The notes beneath the pieces are model-generated. The model was not told the origin of the DNA and made no database searches. It worked only from the letters and a program-made list of their open reading frames with translations. A program made the translations under genes and the position numbers. Shown here in pieces: positions 9,439 through 17,300 of a DNA stretch of 64,000 nucleotides (the first letter of the stretch is position 1; each line of letters starts with the position of its first letter). The stretch is from positions 62,001 through 126,000 of the forward strand of contig NZ_JBHRSW010000005.1 in the NCBI RefSeq assembly GCF_042646125.1, written 5' to 3'. Origin of the DNA: Glaciecola flavus (GTDB lineage Bacteria; Pseudomonadota; Gammaproteobacteria; Enterobacterales; Alteromonadaceae).

Positions 9439-12162
9439 CTAATGAACTGGCGCCTTCACTTCCACATGCAAACTGCTCGATTGTAAACCCTTCCCACTCG
9501 CCGTAAGTGTCAGCGTACCCGCCGTGTCTCCCGCCTCTATTACGGCAAGCAGTCTACCCTCAAATGTATATTGTTTTGACTTATCGGTAGGCGGGATACG
9601 TTGTTCTAGCTGTTCCGAACGCACGTCACCGTTGCTAAAACCAAGTAGTTTAGCCGAATCATCAAGCGCAGAGCCAGACAACGAAAAGTGCAATACTGTC
9701 TCTGCTTCTGGTATCGGCACGCCTCTGCTGTCGACAATATATGCCTCAACCTGAATCACCGCCTTGCTGTTTGCCAATACACTTGTTTTGTCGGCCACCA
9801 ACTGAATTGCCGCGGGTTTACCAGCGGTGCGCAGGACTTTTTCAGCAACCACCTTTCCATTGTTTTTTGCAACAGCTTTTAGTACGCCTGATTGCCACTT
9901 AATGTCTTGCCAATTGATAATTTTGTTGCTGTGATCAGACAAACGTTTTTCACCCAACAACTTGTCGTTTAAGTACAATTCGACCTTTTCTGCATTGGTA
10001 TAGGTCACAATATCAACGGTCTCACTTTTAGCTTGGTTCCAGGTTTGCAGCATATCAGGCCATCCCCAGTGACTGCGCCTTTTACTCTCGTCAACACGCT
10101 GGTACACAGCAATATCGACCATCGGTTTATCGACCCACATACTCTCATACAAATACGCGGCCGGACGCTTAAATCCGGCCATGTCAAATAGGCCGCTGTT
10201 TGAGCCAATCCCGCCTTCACCCATATAACTAATACCAACCCAAATAAAGGATCCCAAGGCATAGGGACGATTTTCATAGTAGAGCCACTGATTTTCTTCT
10301 TTGAAAGCCTTTCTAAAGCTAGGCTCGCTCATATAGTAGCGATAGCTTTCGGTCCCAATAATTAACAAGTCTTCTTTGGCTGCTTTCAAAGCATCATACC
10401 ATTGTTCTGCGTAATTCATGCCGAGGACATCTTGGTGCGCGGCAGAAGACAGAATTCGCTGTACTTTTTCATCTAGGTTGTTGTTGTCGATACCTCGTTC
10501 TTGACCGGATGTCACGATACGCGTGGGATCCAATTGTTTTACAAACGGAATACGTTCTGCCAAACCGTGATTGATGTAATCACTGCCAGGCGGATCCATG
10601 CCTCGGATCCCTGGAGTGTTCTCGTTGCCAACACTCCAAAATATTACTGAAGGGTGGTTTCTGTCACGCTCAACAGCTAGAGTAAAATCTTTCTGCCAGT
10701 CTTGATGATGAAAAGGATTAAAGGGTGCCATCCACTTATCTGTAAATTCATTCATCACTAGAAATCCCATTCTATCAAGCATGTCCATTAATTCGGGGGA
10801 CGTTGGATTATGAGCCGTTCTGATGGCGTTAACGCCTATATCTTTTAACTTTCGCAAGCGTCTTTCCCATATTTCATCGGGCACCGCCGCACCCACAGCA
10901 AAACCGCCATCGTGATGAATACACACGCCCTTAAATTTTGTCGCTTTACCATTGAGAAAAAATCCTTGCTGAGGATCCAGCGAAAAACTTCTTACACCAA
11001 AGGCGCTGATGTAGTCATCAACCAAAACACCATCAACAAACACGCGACTCTCTGCATAATACATAGCCGGATGTTCCGGTGACCATAAGTTTGGCCTATC
11101 CATCAAAAAACGCTGTTTAACAGCAGTCAATTGAGTATTAAGCGCAGAAACCTTATGTCGTTTCGAATAAAGATTTGTGCCTTCAGGGCTTACAATTGTG
11201 GTTTCTAAAGTGATGTTGCTAGCATCAACAGGGATGTTTACAAGTTCAGTCTCTACCACTATCTGTGCTTGTTCTTCAGTCGCAACGGGCGTAGTGATGA
11301 ACGTGCCCCAGGTTTTTACATGGGTTTGTGCTTTCACCGTTAACCAAGCATGCCGATAGATACCAGAGCCAGAGTACCAGCGTGTATTTGCCCGATTGTG
11401 ATTGTCGTTGTTTACACGCACTGCGATAACGTTGTTTTTGTCTAAATAGACAAAAGGGGTAAGATCAAAATATTTGCTAGTATAGCCCTCTCGCTGTTTT
11501 CCCACCGAGTGCCCATTGACCCAGATTTCAGCGTCAAAGTAAATTCCATCAAACTGCAACTCTACACGTTTGCGTTTATCCTCTTCTGACAAGGTAAAGG
11601 TTTTGCGATACCAAGCCGTACCACCCGCCAGAAAAGCATGGCGTTTTTGGTGATCACGACTAAATTCACTTTCAATACTATAGTCATGCGGCAAGTCAAG
11701 TTGCCGCCACTCACTATCATCTAGTTCAGGTAAATGAAAACGTCCGTCTTGTTTTAGGAATCGCCAGTTCTGGTCAAAATTTATTCTTTTACGCACATGC
11801 GTTTTTTTATCTCTGGGATGGTGAAGCCGAATCTTTAAGGGATCAAATACATCGCTCACCTGCACTTTTTTGAGGTCGTAGCCATTGCCAAATAAAATCA
11901 GTTCATGGACTTGATTAGCATCAACACCTTCGAAAGAAAAACGCCCATTTAAATCTGACACCAACACTTGCTCGGTCGATACCAATTTAACGTAAGTATG
12001 TGGTATTGGAATATTGTTGTAATCAACGATGACACCCGACAATGACGTGTGTTCCGCTGAGTTATGCCTAGAATCGTTCACATAACAAGCACTGAGTTGA
12101 GTGAGTAAAAACAGCACGAAAAACCGAACAAAAGCGATTGTCAGCAACGAGCGTGTTAGCAT
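9439..12162 (-). CDS. GH2 family beta-galactosidase-like lipoprotein
   Basis: The 907-residue product starts with a signal peptide ending LLTQLSACYV, so it is a predicted lipoprotein with Cys26. A carboxypeptidase-regulatory-like beta domain (about 40-100) precedes the GH2 sugar-binding, immunoglobulin-like and TIM-barrel domains. The GH2 acid/base is Glu514 in SVGNEN and the nucleophile is Glu605 in IIGTESYRY. A DUF4982-like domain (about 715-780) and a Big-type immunoglobulin domain follow. The layout matches exo-acting GH2 enzymes from polysaccharide-degrading marine bacteria and Bacteroidota; beta-galactosidase is the likeliest activity, but other exo-beta-glycosidases are possible. Lipidation plus the accessory beta domains points to action at the outer membrane or in the periplasm. 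It leads a same-strand group ending in the FG-GAP lipoprotein. A short palindrome upstream is a candidate operator. Confidence 0.9.
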   Translation of the reverse strand: MLTRSLLTIAFVRFFVLFLLTQLSACYVNDSRHNSAEHTSLSGVIVDYNNIPIPHTYVKLVSTEQVLVSDLNGRFSFEGVDANQVHELILFGNGYDLKKVQVSDVFDPLKIRLHHPRDKKTHVRKRINFDQNWRFLKQDGRFHLPELDDSEWRQLDLPHDYSIESEFSRDHQKRHAFLAGGTAWYRKTFTLSEEDKRKRVELQFDGIYFDAEIWVNGHSVGKQREGYTSKYFDLTPFVYLDKNNVIAVRVNNDNHNRANTRWYSGSGIYRHAWLTVKAQTHVKTWGTFITTPVATEEQAQIVVETELVNIPVDASNITLETTIVSPEGTNLYSKRHKVSALNTQLTAVKQRFLMDRPNLWSPEHPAMYYAESRVFVDGVLVDDYISAFGVRSFSLDPQQGFFLNGKATKFKGVCIHHDGGFAVGAAVPDEIWERRLRKLKDIGVNAIRTAHNPTSPELMDMLDRMGFLVMNEFTDKWMAPFNPFHHQDWQKDFTLAVERDRNHPSVIFWSVGNENTPGIRGMDPPGSDYINHGLAERIPFVKQLDPTRIVTSGQERGIDNNNLDEKVQRILSSAAHQDVLGMNYAEQWYDALKAAKEDLLIIGTESYRYYMSEPSFRKAFKEENQWLYYENRPYALGSFIWVGISYMGEGGIGSNSGLFDMAGFKRPAAYLYESMWVDKPMVDIAVYQRVDESKRRSHWGWPDMLQTWNQAKSETVDIVTYTNAEKVELYLNDKLLGEKRLSDHSNKIINWQDIKWQSGVLKAVAKNNGKVVAEKVLRTAGKPAAIQLVADKTSVLANSKAVIQVEAYIVDSRGVPIPEAETVLHFSLSGSALDDSAKLLGFSNGDVRSEQLEQRIPPTDKSKQYTFEGRLLAVIEAGDTAGTLTLTASGKGLQSSSLHVEVKAPVH

Positions 12163-12222
12163 ATATTGTCTCCCGAATACTTAGTCCATGGAGACTCTAC
12201 GACAACTCGTGATGACACCCAA

Positions 12223-12242
12223 TATGATTACGAATAATCATA
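12223..12242. promoter_or_regulatory. Candidate operator upstream of GH2 gene
   Basis: TATGATTA-CGAA-TAATCATA is a perfect 8-base inverted repeat 61 bases upstream of the GH2 start. Its size and place fit a dimeric repressor or activator site controlling the glycosidase group. No candidate regulator gene lies next to it. Confidence 0.35.
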
Positions 12243-12721
12243 ATTGCCTTGTAAAGATGTGTTATGAATTGAGCACTCAGGGAGCGACTTTGTAACAGCG
12301 AGACATGAAACTACAATTAAGCTGATAGAAGCCTCCTTCCCTCAATAAAAACAATTACCTCCATCTCAGATAAGAAATCAAATACTCGCGCCAAGAGTTT
12401 GGATTTTAGGAAGAATTCTTAAGTAATGTAACATCTTCAATCGATTACTAGTGAAATTCTCGTAAAACTTCTCTGTAAGTTTGGCAATAAACTGTACTAC
12501 TGCCTAGGTCAAAACCAAACATCGACGTTATAAAATGCAAAAGTCTTCAGAAACTGCCAAGTTGTTGTCGTTGATAAAGTTCAGGATTAGTAATTTGTAA
12601 CGAATTGAATTTGTTGTATCTTTATTCAATGCAGTATTAATGATAATTGCTCTAGAATGACATTAATCTCTTCTACTGGGGCTGAAGACTTAAGTTCAAT
12701 TTAATTATAAATACAGGAATA

Positions 12722-12727
12722 CAAGGA
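12722..12727 (+). promoter_or_regulatory. Ribosome binding site that supports the TTG start at 12736
   Basis: AAGGAG lies 8 bases before the TTG at 12736, an optimal Shine-Dalgarno distance. No ATG or GTG in that frame gives the leader peptide, so this site is what makes the TTG start credible. Confidence 0.7.
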
Positions 12728-12735
12728 GTATAAAA

Positions 12736-12939
12736 TTGTATTATTTAAACAAAAACGAAGCTAAAGAAGTTAATGGTGGCAATCCACTAGCCATCGGCAT
12801 AGGGATTGGTATCGGTGCCAACTATGCGTATGACTCTCTTGGTGGAAAAGAAGGCATAGACAATGCTATTGGCGCTATTGGTGACTTTTTCTACGAAGCG
12901 TTAACTGAAGATCCAGTGTTTGGCCGCTTTTTTGACTAA
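12736..12939 (+). CDS. Double-glycine leader peptide, microcin/bacteriocin-like
   Basis: A 67-residue peptide starts at TTG with a strong ribosome site. Residues 1-15 (MYYLNKNEAKEVNGG) match the double-glycine leader pattern: Leu at -12, Glu at -8, Val at -4, Gly-Gly at -2/-1. Length and key positions agree with the 15-residue microcin V leader ending SVSGG. The predicted 52-residue core is Gly/Ile/Ala-rich at its start (AIGIGIGIGANYAYD), with GxxxG-type spacing, no cysteine and an acidic C-terminal part. By family, such leaders are cut and exported by ABC transporters with a C39 peptidase domain; none is in this window. The net negative charge is unusual for an antimicrobial, so a signalling or other secreted role is also possible. 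A small membrane protein lies directly downstream. Confidence 0.7.
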   Translation: MYYLNKNEAKEVNGGNPLAIGIGIGIGANYAYDSLGGKEGIDNAIGAIGDFFYEALTEDPVFGRFFD

Positions 12940-12951
12940 CTTTTTATTTGG

Positions 12952-12972
12952 AAGGCTCCAAACTGGAGCCTT
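12952..12972 (+). other. Intercistronic hairpin between peptide and membrane-protein genes
   Basis: AAGGCTCC (12952-12959) pairs perfectly with GGAGCCTT (12965-12972) around a 5-base loop. It begins 12 bases after the peptide stop and ends 11 bases before the ATG at 12984. There is no T-run after it, so partial attenuation or mRNA protection, giving more peptide than downstream protein, is more likely than full termination. Confidence 0.5.
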
Positions 12973-12983
12973 ATAGTGAGAGA

Positions 12984-13355
12984 ATGATAAGGTATCTAGT
13001 TGCGATAACGCTAGTATTTTCAGCTGTTTACTTAGACGGTATGATCGATAGTGTTAGATCACTCGGCATCACGAATTTTATAGTTGATGGAGCGCCCAAT
13101 CTAATTGCGTCGGTGCTAATTCCTTTGGCATACATCGTAGCAAATAGAGCGAGCATTAAAAGCTTAGCCATGGCATTGTATTTATCTCTTTCAGTCAGTT
13201 TTTACGAGCTTATTCAAATATATAGTGATGTTGGTGTATTTGATTATGCAGATATTGTCATGTCCCTAACTGGCACTCTATTGATTTTCATTTTTCGTCA
13301 ATACTGGTTTACTCGTAAACAAAAAAGCAAAGACAAAAAAAAAGAAATTTCTTGA
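12984..13355 (+). CDS. Small polytopic membrane protein, candidate self-protection partner
   Basis: From the ATG at 12984 (GAGAGA upstream) this is a 123-residue protein with about four hydrophobic segments and a very basic C-terminus (RKQKSKDKKKEIS). The stretch YELIQIYSDVGVFDYADI followed by a Gly-containing helix loosely resembles small VanZ-like membrane proteins; this is not a firm family call. It follows the double-glycine peptide by 44 bases on the same strand, the usual place of immunity genes for peptide bacteriocins, so an immunity role is inferred from position and topology. A TTG at 12948 would add 12 residues but would lie beside the hairpin and lacks a ribosome site. Confidence 0.65.
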   Translation: MIRYLVAITLVFSAVYLDGMIDSVRSLGITNFIVDGAPNLIASVLIPLAYIVANRASIKSLAMALYLSLSVSFYELIQIYSDVGVFDYADIVMSLTGTLLIFIFRQYWFTRKQKSKDKKKEIS

Positions 13356-13375
13356 AACTAGATCTTTGACAAATT

Positions 13376-13735
13376 TTACGAGCATTTCTGCGCTGCAATT
13401 ACTGAAATTTCAACCAATAGTTCGGGGCGCGCCATCGAAGCTTGAACACATGCTCTAGCGGGCGCATGACCTTCTGGTACCCACGCATCCCACACAGCAT
13501 TCATTGCAGCAAAGTCTTTCATATCTTTGATGTAAATTGTGGCGGACAATATGTGTTTTTTGTCACTATTCGCTTCAGCAAGTAGTGTCTCTACTTTGTC
13601 GAGCATCGTTTGTGTTTGTTCCGTAATATCTTTTGTTGCATCAGCCGCAACTTGCCCACACAAATAAACCGTTCCTTGATGAATAACAATGCGGCTCATA
13701 CGCTGCTTGGTTTCTTTTCGTTGTATTAGAGACAT
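13376..13735 (-). CDS. RidA family (YjgF/YER057c/UK114) protein
   Basis: The 119-residue product from the ATG at 13735 (GGAAG ribosome site) carries the RidA fold: VYLCGQVAAD, LLAEANSDKKHILSATIYI, and the C-terminal block WVPEGHAPARACVQA with the conserved Arg that binds the carboxylate of enamine/imine substrates. By family, RidA-type enzymes hydrolyse reactive 2-aminoacrylate-type intermediates made by PLP enzymes; this subgroup may instead have another imine substrate. The open frame extends 40 codons upstream, but that part lacks family similarity and a ribosome site. It converges with the small membrane protein gene, leaving only 20 bases between. Confidence 0.88.
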   Translation of the reverse strand: MSLIQRKETKQRMSRIVIHQGTVYLCGQVAADATKDITEQTQTMLDKVETLLAEANSDKKHILSATIYIKDMKDFAAMNAVWDAWVPEGHAPARACVQASMARPELLVEISVIAAQKCS

Positions 13736-13844
13736 ATATGTACTTCCAGAATATTTTGCGGCGGATGATAACAGTATTGATGCTGTTTTTCTTGTATATG
13801 GACTTGTAAAATGAAATTTCAGCGACCACCCTGAGGGCAATCCA

Positions 13845-14258
13845 ATGAAATACATTACATCGTGTTCATGTGGAACGATAGATGTTTGTTTAATTTTGCC
13901 AAAAGCTATAGAACTCTACCGTCCTAGACAATGCGATTGCGACTTTTGCAATGCCTACAATTTACGATACTTGTCGGATGTTGACGGCATCTTATGGTTT
14001 TCTCCGATAGAAAAACTCCGGATAATCAAGCAAGGCTCTGAACAAGCTAGATTTTGGCAATGCCTATATTGTGAACAAGTGATTGCAGTCACCAATGAGT
14101 ATGACGGTGAAGTACGCGGAGCGGTGTCAAGCGCATTATTTGAGGAATACTGTGTATTGAGAGAAAACGATATCATAAGTCCAAAGACTTTATCTGCATC
14201 TGAAAAAAGCAAGCGTTGGACACAGATTTGGTGCAAAGTTGAACACTCTGCCGTTTGA
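13845..14258 (+). CDS. GFA/CENP-V family zinc-binding protein
   Basis: This 137-residue protein has the cysteine layout of the glutathione-dependent formaldehyde-activating (GFA, CENP-V/Mss4-like) family: CSCG at 7-10, CDCDFC at 30-35, and a later CLYC near 73-76. These bind zinc in the beta-tent fold. By family, members range from S-hydroxymethylglutathione synthases to proteins of unknown reaction, so only the fold is assigned. The ATG at 13845 leaves just one residue set before the first strand, as normal. It is divergent from ridA and converges on the large LamG protein; a GC-rich stem (7 pairs with one G-U) lies in the 78 bases after it, without a T-run. Confidence 0.85.
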   Translation: MKYITSCSCGTIDVCLILPKAIELYRPRQCDCDFCNAYNLRYLSDVDGILWFSPIEKLRIIKQGSEQARFWQCLYCEQVIAVTNEYDGEVRGAVSSALFEEYCVLRENDIISPKTLSASEKSKRWTQIWCKVEHSAV

Positions 14259-14336
14259 TGTAAATGAAATAGCCTTATGCACAAAACAAACGCGGCGCTG
14301 GATAAGCACCGCACATTTATGAGACCTTATTGAGGA

Positions 14337-17300
14337 CTAAGCACCTCGCTTTTCCCTAGCGAGTAATTCAACGCCCATGCCATAAGTAACGACGGCTTTA
14401 ACTACTTGAATACCCCCTACTGTTGCCGACCCTACGCCACTTGAATCTAGCCTCAATAAGCCTAAGAAATTGGGTACGATACCAATGATTTCTTTTGCCG
14501 CTAATACACCTGGCTTTTTGCGCTTAGGGATCTGTGCGATATAAATACTTGTGAGTATCAAGTCTATTCCCGACAATACCGCTTGAAGTCCTTTAGTCGC
14601 CACATTCCCCCTATTCAAACGCTGCATCGGGAAACTACTTCCGCCACCTGTGCCGCCTTTGGGTATTGGGAGTTGTTCTGCCAAGCGATCAAGACCCGCA
14701 GTGTTTACACGGCTTGGAATTTTCGATTTGGTCGAGGTTCCAATGACTAAGAAAACGGTGTCAAAAGCCAACATCACCGTTCTAAAACTCCACATCACGC
14801 GCTGCCAATACGCTTCTGGGTGTTGTGATTTACTCACTTTGTGCTTATGTAGCGCATAAGGTGAGCCCCCGGGATGATCAGTCGATGCGGGGAAGCTAGC
14901 CAACCACGTCATCCAATCAAGACCGACAGTGAATATCTCAAGCACAAAGGTGCCATTTCTCCCTTGCGCGTCTGATGGCTCTGGCACAGCATCCATTGCG
15001 GCTTTAAACAAAGTACTAAAAAACTCAGTATGCAAGGCCATCGCGCCATAACTTTGTAAGAGCGCCTGTTTTTCATCAAGTGTATCTTTTGTCTCCTCAG
15101 GCACTACCACCGCTCGTTGTTGAACAGCAGCGCTATCTGCAACGCTAAATTCAATGCTCTCACCTACGCTAGCCAATACGCGAGTATTTGTACTTGCCGT
15201 AAGTTCACTCACTTCAATGGTTTTACTCAAGTTTGGTTCTGCAACATTTTTAAATGGACGTTCACCAAATAATAATTTAGAAACCACTGTCGTTGGAATA
15301 GCCACTAGGATTGTCAGTAAGTTCATTACTGAAAGCTTACCCGCGCCGATTAACTCGAATAAGGCAGACACAAAGGGAATTTTAATCTCTGTGTTTAAGC
15401 TTACCTTAATCAACTCGATAGCTGCCACAACCGCGTCCAAAATAGCTAATACTAGGTCTTCAGTAATGTCTAGGGCTTGCACTGTGATTTCTTTTAGTAA
15501 GTTCAACAATGTCGCCAATACGAGTTCAGGTTTCGTTGGGTTTTTAATAAAGGTAGTTAAGGTATCAACCAAACCGTCGGTAACGGTGACCGTTGCCAAT
15601 GTGATGAGCTTCTTAAGCGCATTGGTCAGATGATTAACTGCACCGCCACTTTCCTTATTGTCCCCAGTAATACTTTCCATCGGATTTTTTCCAGCACCGA
15701 CACTGCCGAATACTTTGTTTAAAAACCATTCTGCCGCCTCAGGCAACGAAGATTCATCACTACTGACGTCTGACGGGTTAACACCCAATGACTTAATCAT
15801 TGAGTCAATACTGCTAGTCACAGTGTCTTGAACATCATCGATTAAATTAGACAATGGCGCTTTGGCGGACTCGACCAAACCAGCAGCAGAGTCGAAGGCA
15901 TCGTTAATACTGTTTCTGATATAACGCTGAGTCTTAAGTATGTCATCCCAATCAAACAAAAAGCGCAGAAATTCTATAAATTGCTTTATTGACTTCACTA
16001 CTTTTTCGACCACAGCTTCGACAAACTCGGCAACGACCTCAATCGTATCGAGGACAAAATTAACTACCTGCCCTGCCACTTCTACCACGGCGTTGAATAC
16101 ATTTTTAACTACGCCTAAAGTCACTTTAGTGGCTTTCTTAATAGCGTCGCGAATGCCACCAAAAAACCGCCTACCGATACGTAAACTTGCAGTGAAGGGA
16201 ACTGGAATTGCTTTAGTAGGTGCTGTAAATTGTTGAGAAACCGACGATTGGATAGATGGCGTTTGAGTTTGCGTGCTCTGGGCATACAAGGCTTCAAAAT
16301 CGGCCTGTTCGACACTTTCTTCCCAAATAGCATCTTGTTTTTTAACAACTGCACTGCGTTTTGCGGTTCCAGCAACAATGCTTACTGTTTCTGTATTTGG
16401 CGCAAAATTCAATGACCAAGGTGCTTGGTCGACCGTCTCTTCCAATTTGACAGCATTTGTCGCCACTGCGCGCGTAATTGCCTGTACTTGTCGAATTTTT
16501 TGAGAGGGTTTTGTACTTGCACTGACAGCTTTTCCTTTGGCAGCACTGCTGTTACTTGTAGCTTTGATGGGCTTTTCGGTTTCCTTACTGTCTGCGGGTT
16601 TCACTGAACTGATTACCCGTTTAATCGTATTTTGCACGCTAGCGACGTCTGCACGCGAATGCTTTTCTTGATCAACAATAGCATTTCCTTTTGCATCTTT
16701 TCCATCGAAAATGGCATTGGCCTCAAGGTTCGCAATTTGCTTATGCAACTCATCTGATGGTGAAATCAGAATACGCTCATTCTCATCCATGTCCTTTGTT
16801 CTAAACTTTAATATAGGTGTGTTAATGCCATCCGCTTCAGACGTGATCATAATTTTCTGAAGGGCATTAGGCTTGAGCGTTACCGTGCGCAATTCGTCAA
16901 TTTCGTAGGTCTTATCTTCTACCTCTATCTTGGTTAAGTCAGTAGCTGAGACCTCTACTTCAGAAACCTCTGGCGCAAGTGTTAGTGTTGTGCGATAGGC
17001 TGAAAACTCTTCTAGTTTCCCTTTAACCATGCGGTAATCTTGGCTAAGCTTACTCGTGATTGAACTGAAGGCTTCTGAGGCAGATACCTTAGTAAAAATC
17101 TTCAAGGATGATACTTTGTCGTTGCCTAGTTGGCTGTCTCGCATGTCTGGTACATTGCGTACAATGTCTTCAATTTGGGTTTCGCGTTTTCTCTTATCTA
17201 CTGCTTGCTTGTCATTAGCAAACAATGTCACGCCTGTATTAGGCCCTAAACGGATCGATGACGTTACATTGTCTAATCCGATAAAGTCTCGAAGCGATTT

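Larger units (their letters stand above)
12163..12735. other. Long intergenic region with palindrome and leader of peptide gene
   Basis: No protein gene is supported here. It holds an inverted repeat near the GH2 gene (12223-12242) and AT-rich sequence leading to the small peptide gene. A possible promoter for the latter is TTGTTG (12611-12616), an 18-base spacer and TATTAA (12635-12640), which is only a weak match. Just before the peptide gene there is a strong AAGGAG ribosome site. Confidence 0.4.

Noticed and set aside
12541..12691. 10-base inverted pair AAGTCTTCAG / CTGAAGACTT upstream of the peptide gene
   Set aside because: The arms are 131 bases apart in AT-rich sequence; a match of this length is expected by chance at this scale.
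12948..12983. TTG start adding 12 residues to the small membrane protein
   Set aside because: It lies next to and through the hairpin and lacks a ribosome site, while the ATG at 12984 has a purine-rich GAGAGA upstream.
13736..13855. 40-codon N-terminal extension of the RidA protein
   Set aside because: The extension shows no RidA similarity, and the internal ATG at 13735 has a good ribosome site and gives the normal family length.
15154..15633. Forward open frame of 159 codons inside the 1446-residue gene
   Set aside because: It is antisense to a well-supported coding sequence, has low-complexity Ser/Thr/Val composition and no ribosome site; it mirrors the codon bias of the real gene.
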